Positions 7,895 to 15,880 of a stretch of 47,799 nucleotides of DNA are shown in pieces. The stretch spans positions 1 through 47,799 of the forward strand of contig CAMBPD010000003.1 of assembly GCA_945869405.1 (NCBI GenBank), written 5' to 3'. The notes below the pieces were generated by a model. The model searched no databases and was not told the DNA's origin. It saw nothing but the letters and a program-made list of their open reading frames with translations. Position 1 is the stretch's first letter. Each line of letters opens with the position of its first letter. A program made the translations under genes and the position numbers. Source of the DNA: Chryseobacterium gleum. Its GTDB lineage: Bacteria; Bacteroidota; Bacteroidia; Flavobacteriales_D; Sanyastnellaceae.

Positions 7895-8746
7895 ATGTCT
7901 GAAAGGCAAAAACATACACAAAGCACAGCTGATACAGGCGCTCCTGCACTTAAGATAAATCCAGCGCGCGCCGATGAGTTTTTGAAGGCGCTTGATAAGC
8001 GGCCTAAAGACCAATTGGCATTTATCTACCAAGCCATTATCGTGTCACTGCTTGCCCACATCTTCATTTTGTTTGTGACTCAAATGCTTACCGAGGACCA
8101 TCGAGCTACTGAAGACGAAGTGATCTATGAAGAACTCGCAATGGATATGCTCAGCGAAGAACCTTTACCCGAAGAACAACAGGAGCAGCAGCAAACAGAT
8201 CAGAATGCCGCATTGCGCAACCTTGTGGCCAACGAAAACTCTGAACGCACTTCGGATGCTCGCAGCTACCGTGGCATGAGCACTTCTCAAATGAAGGAGC
8301 AGGTATCCAATGATTTAAAAGCGATGGAAGCCGAAGAATTTGCCAAACTCAAGGATGGTTCTCCCGACTACACCGTCAAACAAAAATCGGAAGGAGGTCA
8401 ACAAGAGAAAAGCAGCTTCCAAAAAGGTGAGAACGACTGGTTTAAAGAGCAGCAGAACAAAAGCTACAGCGGTCCGGTAACAGCATCATTCAATATGAAA
8501 GGTCGTGAACCGTTAGACAATCCCATTCCCACCTATCGCTGCAAGACCGATGGGGTCGTAGTTATCTTAGTGAGCATCGACGAAAGCGGCAAAGTAATAG
8601 AGGCCAGAATCAACGAGACTAAGTCCACATCAAACGAATGTCTTCGAGAGGAATCAGTCAATTATGCAAAGAAGTGGAAATTCGACTACAGCAGCAGCAA
8701 GCGCAAGCAAGACGGCACCATCACATTCACATTCAACAAGCAGTAA
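7895..8746 (+). CDS. TonB-like energy transducer protein
   Basis: 283 residues. A cytoplasmic N-terminus of about 45 residues is followed by one membrane helix (AIIVSLLAHIFILFVTQML). Then comes a long acidic, Glu/Gln-rich periplasmic linker (EEPLPEEQQEQQQ), and from about residue 200 a TonB-like C-terminal fold (GVVVILVSIDESGKVIEA, then ECLREESVNYAKKWKF and GTITFTFNKQ). This layout fits TonB-family or AgmX-like proteins, which couple an inner-membrane ExbBD motor to outer-membrane receptors. No exbB or exbD lies nearby. The linker is acidic rather than Pro/Lys-rich, so a role other than classical TonB is possible. It converges with the gene at 8751, 4 bp between stops. Confidence 0.65.
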   Translation: MSERQKHTQSTADTGAPALKINPARADEFLKALDKRPKDQLAFIYQAIIVSLLAHIFILFVTQMLTEDHRATEDEVIYEELAMDMLSEEPLPEEQQEQQQTDQNAALRNLVANENSERTSDARSYRGMSTSQMKEQVSNDLKAMEAEEFAKLKDGSPDYTVKQKSEGGQQEKSSFQKGENDWFKEQQNKSYSGPVTASFNMKGREPLDNPIPTYRCKTDGVVVILVSIDESGKVIEARINETKSTSNECLREESVNYAKKWKFDYSSSKRKQDGTITFTFNKQ

Positions 8747-8750
8747 CAAC

Positions 8751-9968
8751 CTAGGCCCCTTCCGCGTATTCCTTCAAATAAGCAAAGTGAGGAGTAAGGT
8801 GTCCGTCGAGCGTTGTTTCCGTTGCATGCCAAATAATCTCCTGTAGATCATCAACACCCAACATCAATGGCAACACGTGCTTAATTAGTTCATTGCCGAA
8901 ATCCTCGGATGCATCCTTGGGCAGTTCACAGGGCAGATTATCAATTGCCATGACGCAAATAGCCTCTGGTAATTTCCAATCGCACTCTGCACCTGTTCTT
9001 GGTTGATAGCCATACAACGGATCCGAAATCTTGGATGCCCTGAGGGTCGAAGCAATTGGTCCGGCAACATCACAACTTATATCGGCAATGACCTTACACC
9101 TCCAATCTGCATCATTCATATCAGCCGCGCTCAGCAGGTAGGGGTTTCCCGAAGCCCACAAATGACAAGCTAAATACAAATCAGCCGTTCGCACTGTTTC
9201 AGCAAGCGTTGATTGATACGCCTGCGGGTTGTTGTAAAAATCCGCTTTATCGAAGCCTCCTCGATCCTTTCTGACATAATAATCTTGAGTATCCAAATGC
9301 GCGTATACCGGCTGGCCAAAACTTTCGCTCAGCAACTCACCCTCTGTCACTTTTCGCAAAGGCAATAACTGGAGAATCTCAGCCGCTCCATTGCCTACTC
9401 TGCCAAAGCCGGTAACTACAATCTTCATGTTTTCGGGCAGTTTCACAAGAGACAGTTGCTGTTCCATTTCAACTCGATCTGCGCATTCGTATGGCGGTTT
9501 AATTTCGTACAAACCATGCTTTAACCCAAACGCTCTAAAAGCGTGGTAAGCCCCTACGATACCGGCATAGCGTCCAAAGCCAATTAATCTTTTTTTGCGT
9601 TCATCTTTTATCACCTCATAATCGATGAGTCGGATTTTTTTGTTCAGAATTGCCCTGAGCAATTTGGCGTTATAGGGTTGCTTTTTAAACGTATGAGAGA
9701 AGAACATGTAGGTCTTGCCATCGATAAGCATAGGGAGTGGCACTTCTTTTACCCCGATGATAAGATCACAATCGGACAAGTCCTCTTGAAGCGCTATACC
9801 ATTGGCCTCATACTGATCATCGGTGAACCGGCGAATGGAGCTAGGCTGGGCCACGACCACTACGTTGAACATAGATTTTACGGCAGCGCATTGCTCTGGC
9901 GTTAGCGCCACACGATGATCTGGGGGCACCTTGCCCTCACGAATGATACCTATTTTCTTGATTTTCAT
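8751..9968 (-). CDS. Saccharopine/alanine dehydrogenase-family NAD(P)-dependent oxidoreductase
   Basis: 405 residues from the ATG at 9968; the frame upstream to 10109 is Cys-rich and lacks family features, and a -7-like box lies at 9985-9992. GIIREGKVPPDHRVALTP is the classic N-terminus of the AlaDH/PNT and lysine-forming saccharopine dehydrogenase (Lys1) families. KEVPLPMLIDGKTYMFFSHT and IRLIDYEVI are closer to Lys1-type enzymes than to alanine dehydrogenase. The nucleotide-binding stretch is MKIVVTGFGRVGNGAAEIL. The likely reaction is NAD(P)-linked reductive amination of a 2-oxo acid, possibly 2-oxoglutarate with lysine; the exact substrate cannot be fixed by eye. No lysine-pathway gene is adjacent. 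Confidence 0.8.
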   Translation of the reverse strand: MKIKKIGIIREGKVPPDHRVALTPEQCAAVKSMFNVVVVAQPSSIRRFTDDQYEANGIALQEDLSDCDLIIGVKEVPLPMLIDGKTYMFFSHTFKKQPYNAKLLRAILNKKIRLIDYEVIKDERKKRLIGFGRYAGIVGAYHAFRAFGLKHGLYEIKPPYECADRVEMEQQLSLVKLPENMKIVVTGFGRVGNGAAEILQLLPLRKVTEGELLSESFGQPVYAHLDTQDYYVRKDRGGFDKADFYNNPQAYQSTLAETVRTADLYLACHLWASGNPYLLSAADMNDADWRCKVIADISCDVAGPIASTLRASKISDPLYGYQPRTGAECDWKLPEAICVMAIDNLPCELPKDASEDFGNELIKHVLPLMLGVDDLQEIIWHATETTLDGHLTPHFAYLKEYAEGA

Positions 9969-9984
9969 TGAATCAAACTTTCGA

Positions 9985-9992
9985 CAAAAATA
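9985..9992 (-). promoter_or_regulatory. Candidate -7 box TATTTTTG for the 8751-9968 gene
   Basis: TATTTTTG on the minus strand, 16 nt before the ATG at 9968. A TTG is present 26 bp further upstream, a long but not impossible spacing. Confidence 0.45.
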
Positions 9993-10147
9993 CCTTGACT
10001 GTTGCCGTATGACCGCCACAACAAAAGAAATGCTCGATGCATGGCGGACTTTAGCATTTAATTGGTTGGAACAAGCGCTACATGTGCAATGTTCTTTGAA
10101 ATTATTCATCTTCAGCGCAGCCCATGGGTTGTGTTAATTATAATCTT

Positions 10148-10548
10148 GGGCCCGTTTCCCGGATTTGACAGCAAGAAGAATAGCTGAGTAAGCATGCAGA
10201 GCGTTTTACAGTGAGGCTCTGAAATATGAAACTGTAAGTCAGAAATGACAACACTTCCTACGCGCTTGCAGCCTAATCACCGGGTGTGATTATGCCTAAT
10301 CTCGAATTGGATTCGGGACAAGCACTGTCTCGTCGGCTGACCCCGCTCTTGGTTACCGGCAATGAGGCTTCATCAAAAAGAGATCGCAAAAGCCGAAGCT
10401 TGTAGGTAATTGTTAAAAAACTCAAGCTAAGTGTGTTGTTTGGTTGTCTGTAGCCTGACTCACATCGAAAACCAATTACAGAATAAGCATGTAGAAACCT
10501 TTGACATTCCTTGTTTGGACGTGGGTTCGACCCCCACCGGGTCCACCA
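10148..10548 (+). ncRNA. ssrA: tmRNA (transfer-messenger RNA)
   Basis: One-piece tmRNA of 401 nt. The 5' end GGGCCCG (10148-10154) pairs with CGGGTCC (10538-10544) in a 7-bp acceptor stem with one G-U pair, followed by A and an encoded CCA. The T-arm is GTGGG-TTCGACC-CCCAC (10521-10537). The tag frame runs from AGA at 10241 to TAA at 10274-10276 and encodes RNDNTSYALAA, preceded by TAAGTC as in the E. coli UAGUC context; the charged Ala would precede it. The YALAA ending is the standard protease degron. It rescues stalled ribosomes with SmpB. The Arg resume codon is unusual (see findings). Confidence 0.95.
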
Positions 10549-10576
10549 AAAAATGAGCTTCGGCTCATTTTTTATT
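10549..10576 (+). terminator. Terminator after tmRNA
   Basis: Stem ATGAGC/GCTCAT closed by the very stable C(TTCG)G tetraloop and followed by six Ts, directly after the encoded CCA of ssrA. A-rich on the left, so it could also act on the minus strand. Confidence 0.88.
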
Positions 10577-10579
10577 TTA

Positions 10580-10657
10580 GGGCAATTAGCTCAGTTGGTT
10601 CAGAGCACTACCTCGACAAGGTAGGGGTCACTGGTTCGAGCCCAGTATTGCCCACCA
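10580..10657 (+). tRNA. tRNA-Val (GAC), with C33
   Basis: 78 nt including encoded CCA. Acceptor stem GGGCAAT/ATTGCCC, D-stem GCTC/GAGC, anticodon stem CTACC/GGTAG, T-arm ACTGG-TTCGAGC-CCAGT. The 7-base anticodon loop is TCGACAA, giving anticodon GAC at 10615-10617, which reads GUC and GUU valine codons. All stems are perfect, so it looks functional, but position 33 (10614) is C rather than the almost universal U. It sits 31 bp after tmRNA and probably shares its promoter, although a terminator lies between them. Confidence 0.93.
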
Positions 10658-10671
10658 CGATTGTCTTCAAA

Positions 10672-10706
10672 AGAAAGAGCCGGAAAAACAGGCTCTTTCT
10701 TTTTCT
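10672..10706. terminator. Terminator after tRNA-Val, probably bidirectional
   Basis: Stem AGAAAGAGCC/GGCTCTTTCT with a 9-nt loop and a T-rich tail on the plus strand. On the minus strand the same hairpin is followed by CTTTTG, so it may also end the fahA transcript, whose stop is at 10783. Confidence 0.85.
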
Positions 10707-10782
10707 ATTCGTTTTCCTTTTTCCGGAAATCAAAATTGTATGAAAGAGACGCTACGATGCCATGGTCATACTTACTTCCCGA

Positions 10783-12063
10783 TCACTCCATAGCAGGAAG
10801 TATCGGTGCCATGCACGTTCCAAAACCAATTCTCACTCCATCGCGCTCTGCATGCCCGCTCATAATAACTGTATCACCATCTTGGATGAACGTGCGCTGC
10901 GAGCCATCGTTCATTGCAACGGGCTTCGTTCCTTTCCAAGCAATTTCGAGCATGCTTCCATACGAACCTTCATGAGGCCCGCTGATGGTGCCGCTCGCAA
11001 TCATGTCGCCACAGCGAATGTTGCATCCATTCACGGTGTGATGGGCCAGTTGCTGGGTCATGTTCCAATACATGTATTTGTAGTTGCTGTTTGAAACAAC
11101 CGTTTCTTGTCCATTTTCTGGCTGAATAGCGACTTGCAGATTAATAGCGATATTCTTCTTGCCATCGTATTCCAGGTATGGCAGCACCTTAGGGTCTTGA
11201 AGGGGGCCGGGCACTCGAAACGGCTCCAAGGCATCCAATGTAACTACCCAAGGCGAAACGGTTGACGCAAAGTTCTTGGCTAAAAACGGTCCGAGGGGAA
11301 CATATTCCCAACGCTGAATATCGCGAGCGCTCCAGTCGTTGAAGAGCAACATACCGAAAATATAATCGTCTGCCTCGGCTGTTGTAATCCTTTGCCCGAG
11401 TGGTTTTCCATCAAACGTTACAAAGGCCATTTCCAATTCGAAATCGAGCTGCTTTGTGGGTCCGAAGGTGGGTTGTGTTTCATCACTTGCATTCATCTGA
11501 CCCATGGGACGATGAATGGGAGTGCCGCTGATAACAATACTGGAGGCTCTTCCATGATAACCGACGGGCATATGTTTCCAATTGGGAAGGAGCGCCTTGG
11601 CCGGATCGCGAAACATGGTGCCCACATTTCGCGCATGATCCTCACTGCTGTAGAAGTCGGTATAGTCGCCAACGGCAATGGGCATAAGGAGTTGCACCTC
11701 GTTTTGGGGAAACAACACCTGGCGCACATGGTGCTCCTTATCGCGCAGATCGGGCATATCGCTTCGAAGCAATTTCGAAATACGGTTGCGCAATTCACGC
11801 ATGGCTTGTTTTCCATGGCGCATGCAACGATTCAACGTTGGGCTCACCATATCTTCCAATGTGAAAGGCAGATTCTCCAAATACCCCATGACGTGTAATG
11901 CCTTCAAGTCGACCAACTGATCGCCTATTGCGCAGCACACGTGCGGAAACTGACTTTCCGTTCTGAAAATACCAAAGGGCAAGTTTTGAATTGGGAAATC
12001 TGAATCTTCCGCTACATGCACCCATGAGCGAAGAGAGGGATCGTTTGCTTTACTGTCTGCCAT
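10783..12063 (-). CDS. fahA: Fumarylacetoacetase
   Basis: 426 residues, the family's usual length. ATG at 12063 is chosen over a TTG two codons upstream. Key stretches are DYTDFYSSEDHARNVGTMFR (metal-binding Asp and catalytic His), LDFELEMAFV (metal-ligand Glu pair), NDWSARDIQRWEYVPLGPF and SGTISGP. It hydrolyses 4-fumarylacetoacetate to fumarate and acetoacetate, the last step of tyrosine and homogentisate breakdown. The other pathway genes (hmgA, hppD, maiA) are not in the window. It is divergent from the DUF5819-like gene with 73 bp between start codons; candidate -7 boxes for both directions lie in that gap. Confidence 0.95.
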   Translation of the reverse strand: MADSKANDPSLRSWVHVAEDSDFPIQNLPFGIFRTESQFPHVCCAIGDQLVDLKALHVMGYLENLPFTLEDMVSPTLNRCMRHGKQAMRELRNRISKLLRSDMPDLRDKEHHVRQVLFPQNEVQLLMPIAVGDYTDFYSSEDHARNVGTMFRDPAKALLPNWKHMPVGYHGRASSIVISGTPIHRPMGQMNASDETQPTFGPTKQLDFELEMAFVTFDGKPLGQRITTAEADDYIFGMLLFNDWSARDIQRWEYVPLGPFLAKNFASTVSPWVVTLDALEPFRVPGPLQDPKVLPYLEYDGKKNIAINLQVAIQPENGQETVVSNSNYKYMYWNMTQQLAHHTVNGCNIRCGDMIASGTISGPHEGSYGSMLEIAWKGTKPVAMNDGSQRTFIQDGDTVIMSGHAERDGVRIGFGTCMAPILPAME

Positions 12064-12079
12064 AACCAAGGATTTGAGA

Positions 12080-12087
12080 CAAACTTA
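12080..12087 (-). promoter_or_regulatory. Candidate -7 box TAAGTTTG for fahA
   Basis: TAAGTTTG on the minus strand, a full match to the Bacteroidota TAnnTTTG consensus, 16 nt before the fahA ATG. Confidence 0.55.
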
Positions 12088-12119
12088 CACCGAAGGAAGC
12101 GCCAATGCATAAGTAGAAT

Positions 12120-12127
12120 TACCTTCG
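12120..12127 (+). promoter_or_regulatory. Candidate -7 box TACCTTCG for the DUF5819-HTTM operon
   Basis: TACCTTCG ends only 9 nt before the ATG at 12137, so the predicted transcript has almost no leader. The identical octamer lies upstream of the genes at 28675 and 35719. Confidence 0.5.
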
Positions 12128-12136
12128 GTCCAAACT

Positions 12137-12682
12137 ATGAATCGGTCCATTTTAGGTGTTGTATTCGCATTCACTTTGCTCTCTGCTCACTTCGGGCTTT
12201 GCCTTTGGAGCTCATTAGCGCAAACCAATGCCCCTCCTGCATTTGTGAGCAAATACACTGCGCCCTTGTTTTTGCAACCGTGGTCAACCCTTGGAACCGA
12301 TTATCCGACGAGCTATTCCGAACTCGAATACCGCGCACTGAATGATAAAAAGTGGAGCGATTGGCAAGACGCCACGGCCTCCTTTGCCTACGATACATCC
12401 ACTCCAGTTGAGCGGTTGGAACAGGGCATCAACGAGCAGTTGCGATGGCAGCTTACGCACAACCTTTACACTGAACGTGGTCGCACGCAGTTTGATCGCG
12501 TGGTCGAGAGCAGCGCATACAGTAAGGCGTTGTATTACGTCTTGCGTATGGAAAACCAACACAAGCAAACTATTCCCGATTCTGTGCAACTTCGTTTGTC
12601 CATTTGCTTTACGCCGGAGCCCACACAGGCCCACACTCGGCAGTGTTCCTATTTGAACTTTCCCATTTACGGCAATCCATGA
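12137..12682 (+). CDS. DUF5819-like membrane-anchored protein (partner of HTTM protein)
   Basis: 181 residues. One N-terminal hydrophobic segment (residues 4-28) acts as signal anchor, and the rest is extracytoplasmic. The stretch KYTAPLFLQPWSTLG, then LEYRALNDKKWSDWQDATAS and INEQLRWQL resembles DUF5819/SdpA-like proteins, which are typically encoded just before an HTTM-domain protein. No catalytic motif is visible. The stop overlaps the start of the next gene as ATGA (12679-12682), so the two are translationally coupled. In Bacillus the SdpA-SdpB pair matures a toxin precursor; whether this pair handles a similar substrate is unknown, and no small toxin-like precursor is seen next to it. 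Confidence 0.62.
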   Translation: MNRSILGVVFAFTLLSAHFGLCLWSSLAQTNAPPAFVSKYTAPLFLQPWSTLGTDYPTSYSELEYRALNDKKWSDWQDATASFAYDTSTPVERLEQGINEQLRWQLTHNLYTERGRTQFDRVVESSAYSKALYYVLRMENQHKQTIPDSVQLRLSICFTPEPTQAHTRQCSYLNFPIYGNP

Positions 12683-13515
12683 AAAGTCGATTTCTCGCTC
12701 ACTACACTCGACTAGCGGATAATCGTGCACTGCGCTTCATGCCGCGCATTGTATTTGGATTTTTATTTGTTCAATGGCTTACAACGTTGCCCTATGCGGC
12801 ACTTGCTTGGGGCACCGACAACGTGCTTTTCCGCTATGGCATGCCAAGTTCAGCAATTGACAATGCAGTGCGAAGGCTATACTATCAACCTGAACTATTT
12901 TACTGGATTTATTACTCTCATGCAGCGCTTCTGCTCCTTAGCACATTAAATAGACCTTGGGTAATTGCTGCACGCGCCTTGTCATGGATTACAGGGCTCA
13001 TGCTCTATCATGCAGCACCCGATTTATTTGGTTGGGGAATGCTACTACTACTTCAAACTACTTTTTTCCTACTACCTGTTCAATACGGAAGTAGCTCGCC
13101 GCTGCGCATGTGGTTGAACAGCCTATCTCTACTGGCTCTTCGCATGCAGACACTCATTGTACTTTTCAGTATAGCATTATTCATGTGGGGATCGCAGCAA
13201 TGGCAAACAGGGAGCGCGTTGTATTACCTCGTGCACCAAGTTTTTCATTTACGCTCGGCCTTCTTTGCATTCTTTTCGGAAAAAACCACTTTGCTTCAAC
13301 TCCTTAGTTATGCCTGGTTGATTGTATGCAGCGTTCTTCCCGTCGGGTTTCTTTGGCGGAGGACACGTGTTTTTGCATCTACGATTCTACTCGTCGTTGG
13401 GGGTACAGCCATTATCGTAGCAACGAACTTGGCGGTTGGCTTTGGCCTAATAGCACTTGCGCTTCCATGGATCGACGCAAGCAGTGAAGACACATCTACA
13501 ACAATTCCGCGATAA
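12679..13515 (+). CDS. HTTM-like multi-pass membrane protein (SdpB/VKGC superfamily-like)
   Basis: 278 residues from the ATG at 12679, which overlaps the preceding stop; the frame extends back to 12604 but only inside the upstream gene. About seven or eight membrane helices are visible, beginning with MPRIVFGFLFVQWLTTLPYA. The layout (RI at the start of helix 1, a GMP loop, a long central helix pair, LYYLVHQ before the last third) fits the HTTM domain, the membrane part shared by SdpB and vitamin K-dependent gamma-carboxylase. The sequence match is by pattern only. It has no soluble epoxidase/carboxylase C-terminus. The 3' end overlaps the convergent moxR gene by 20 bp. Confidence 0.6.
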   Translation: MKSRFLAHYTRLADNRALRFMPRIVFGFLFVQWLTTLPYAALAWGTDNVLFRYGMPSSAIDNAVRRLYYQPELFYWIYYSHAALLLLSTLNRPWVIAARALSWITGLMLYHAAPDLFGWGMLLLLQTTFFLLPVQYGSSSPLRMWLNSLSLLALRMQTLIVLFSIALFMWGSQQWQTGSALYYLVHQVFHLRSAFFAFFSEKTTLLQLLSYAWLIVCSVLPVGFLWRRTRVFASTILLVVGGTAIIVATNLAVGFGLIALALPWIDASSEDTSTTIPR

Positions 13516-14467
13516 TCTTTTCTACGGTATATCCTTCTGCTTCGGCCTTGTAATTTCGCACGATTCGATGACGTAAGACTGGCGTAGCTATGGCCTTCAC
13601 GTCCTCTATATCGGGACTGTATTTCCCTTTGAGAGCAGCCACACATTTCGCCCCTATGATCAGGAACTGCGAAGCGCGCGGGCCGGCACCCCAGCTCAAG
13701 AAATTATTCACCATTGTTGGCGCTAGTTCATTCTGAGGTCGAGTTTTGGCCACAAGCCTAACGGCATATTCAATGACATTGTCGGGTACTGGCATTTTGC
13801 GAATAAGCTGCTGGTAAAAAACAATTTCCTGACCAGAGATCACAGTCGACAGTTGCGGAACGGTATTGGTCGTAGTTGATTTAACAATTTGAATTTCCTC
13901 GGCGAGGGTTGGATAATCTAACCACACGTTCATCATGAAACGGTCTAACTGCGCTTCCGGCAGAGGATATGTTCCTTCTTGTTCGATCGGATTTTGAGTG
14001 GCTAACACGAAAAACGGTGAGGGCAAATCGTATGTTTTTCCACCTGAAGTCACTCGTCTTTCCTGCATCGCTTCGAGCAAGGCAGACTGTGTTTTGGGAG
14101 GTGTACGATTTATTTCGTCGGCCAAGATGATATTAGAAAAAATAGGACCTTTAACGAATTTGAAATTTCTGGACTCATCAAGAATTTCAGATCCCACAAT
14201 ATCACCCGGCATAAGATCGGGAGTGAATTGAATACGATTGAAAGACAACCCGAGCGACTTGCCAATAGTGCTGACTAAAAGAGTCTTGGCCAATCCAGGC
14301 ACCCCTACCAAAAGGCAGTGGCCATTGCCAAAAATGGAGATGAGTACATCCCGTACCACCTCGTCTTGTCCTACGATTGCTTTACGAATTTCTCGTTGCA
14401 AGTCATTGTATCGCCCCTTAAGCGAATCGATGGCCTCAGCGTCGGTATTGAACTTTATCTCTGACAT
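13496..14467 (-). CDS. MoxR-family AAA+ ATPase
   Basis: 323 residues. Walker A GVPGLAKT (55-62), Walker B IILADEINR (about 113-121), sensor stretch LATQNPIEQEGTYPLPEAQ and LDRFMM. MoxR ATPases are chaperones that mature or insert cofactors into partner proteins, usually with a VWA-domain partner; no such partner gene is in the window, though it could lie elsewhere. It sits 69 bp downstream of the SurA-like operon on the same strand, an order often seen in Bacteroidota, and a -7-like box in the gap (14496-14503) suggests it can be transcribed alone. Confidence 0.92.
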   Translation of the reverse strand: MSEIKFNTDAEAIDSLKGRYNDLQREIRKAIVGQDEVVRDVLISIFGNGHCLLVGVPGLAKTLLVSTIGKSLGLSFNRIQFTPDLMPGDIVGSEILDESRNFKFVKGPIFSNIILADEINRTPPKTQSALLEAMQERRVTSGGKTYDLPSPFFVLATQNPIEQEGTYPLPEAQLDRFMMNVWLDYPTLAEEIQIVKSTTTNTVPQLSTVISGQEIVFYQQLIRKMPVPDNVIEYAVRLVAKTRPQNELAPTMVNNFLSWGAGPRASQFLIIGAKCVAALKGKYSPDIEDVKAIATPVLRHRIVRNYKAEAEGYTVEKIIAELL

Positions 14468-14495
14468 ACATGATGAGTGTTAAAACGATAGAAGG

Positions 14496-14503
14496 CGAAA
14501 ATA
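14496..14503 (-). promoter_or_regulatory. Candidate -7 box TATTTTCG for moxR
   Basis: TATTTTCG on the minus strand, 28 nt before the moxR ATG at 14467, in the gap after the SurA-like gene. Confidence 0.45.
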
Positions 14504-14536
14504 AAAACGAAACCACCCATATGGGGCGGCAAGTTG

Positions 14537-15880
14537 TTAAGGATTGTTTTTTGGCCAGGGAAACTGTGTTGTGCAGCCTGCGTATTCAGCGTCGACCTTC
14601 ACATAGGTCGATGCAATTCTCTTCTTCACCCACTTATCGGTTTCCATTTGTTTTGCGCGAGCCTCCGCAACCTGCTTAAAAATCTCGTAATCATCTTTCA
14701 TATTGGCATCATGCGCAGGCAAACGGTTGTCGAGATGATACGCGGTATAAGCCTGCTTGCCATCTTCGGGCGTAACCAATATCGCATCACTAATATCGCC
14801 CGACTTCATGCCCATGAATACCAAATTGAGCTCAGAGCTCAGCGAAGCCACATCATGGCGTGTTCCTCCACTTGCGGCGTTTATTACCTTCCCTCCTTGA
14901 TTTTTTGAATCCTCATCTGTGCTATACCTCAAAGCAGCCTCAGAAAAGGCGAGCGTATCGTTAATCATTGCAACGATGTTATCCAAGTTGTTTCGCGCCG
15001 CGTCTAAGTCGTCTGCCTTGACCTTGGGCGACATGAGGATGTGGCAAGACTCGTAAAACTCGCCACGTTTTTCAACCACTTTCACAAAATGATATCCGTA
15101 GACGGTTGAAAACACGGGAGAATAGGAGCCTTCCGGAGTATTGTAGACGGCGGCCTCAAATTCTGGCACAAAAGAGCCCTTGCGTTGAAGAGGATAGCAA
15201 CCACCCTTGTATTTAGAACCTGGGTCTTCACTCCACTTAGCAGCCTCGAGCGTCATAGATGATTTGCCGTTGGCAAGGTTCATACGAATGGAATCCATCG
15301 CATGAATTATTCGTTGAACTTCTGCGTCGCGAACCTTCGGGGCAATTTGAATTTTGGAATACTCAACCTGTTCGCCTATGAGTGGAATAGAATCTTTTGC
15401 CACCGATTGATAGTAACGAAGAACATCTGCAGGAGTAACCTTCACATTTCGCGTAACACTCTCTTGCATCTTCTGTACGAGCAACTGATCTTTGATGAGG
15501 TCGAAATATTCGTCTTTGAGTTGCGACTGTGATTTGCCGTAGTATTTCTCGAACTCTTCCACGCTTCCAAACATTTGTATGAAGTACTCAATACGTCGTT
15601 CGACTTGAGACTGTACCTCACCATCACTAACCTCTATACTATCCAATTTGGCCTGGTTGAGAAGTAACTTTTGGTAGAGCAAGTTTTCGTAGACCGAGCA
15701 GCGCATAGCCGGGTCATCGGTTCCTTTGCCTTCAGTCATTTCAAGAACCGAAGATTCCAAATCACTTTGAAGCACGATTTCATTTCCCACCACACCAATG
15801 ATTCTATCGACGACCTTTCCCGGTTGTGCAGACACCGATGTGTAGATAACGAGCAGTATACTTAAGGCAATCCACCTCAT
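14537..15880 (-). CDS. SurA-like periplasmic peptidyl-prolyl isomerase
   Basis: 447 residues with a Sec signal peptide (cut near VSA-QPG). The SurA N-terminal motif VDRIIGVVGNEIVLQSDLESSV follows, with a helical chaperone part to about residue 165. Two parvulin domains come next: the first around YSKIQIAPK ... WSEDPGSKYKGGCYPL and VYGYHFVKVV, the second around CHILMSPKV ... YSTDEDSKNQGGK. It folds and escorts outer-membrane proteins across the periplasm. It is the last of three coupled genes; its ATG overlaps the stop of the upstream gene by 4 bp. The C-terminal helix (KWVKKRIASTYVKVD) matches SurA's return to the chaperone core. Confidence 0.92.
   Translation of the reverse strand: MRWIALSILLVIYTSVSAQPGKVVDRIIGVVGNEIVLQSDLESSVLEMTEGKGTDDPAMRCSVYENLLYQKLLLNQAKLDSIEVSDGEVQSQVERRIEYFIQMFGSVEEFEKYYGKSQSQLKDEYFDLIKDQLLVQKMQESVTRNVKVTPADVLRYYQSVAKDSIPLIGEQVEYSKIQIAPKVRDAEVQRIIHAMDSIRMNLANGKSSMTLEAAKWSEDPGSKYKGGCYPLQRKGSFVPEFEAAVYNTPEGSYSPVFSTVYGYHFVKVVEKRGEFYESCHILMSPKVKADDLDAARNNLDNIVAMINDTLAFSEAALRYSTDEDSKNQGGKVINAASGGTRHDVASLSSELNLVFMGMKSGDISDAILVTPEDGKQAYTAYHLDNRLPAHDANMKDDYEIFKQVAEARAKQMETDKWVKKRIASTYVKVDAEYAGCTTQFPWPKNNP

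Noticed and set aside
10139-10144. TATAAT just before tmRNA
   Set aside because: Only 3 nt from the mature 5' end, which is made by RNase P from a longer precursor; it cannot be the -10 of that precursor. Bacteroidota also do not use this consensus.
11392-11898. 168-codon plus-strand open frame inside fahA
   Set aside because: Antisense shadow of a well-supported enzyme; composition rich in His and Met, no recognisable fold.
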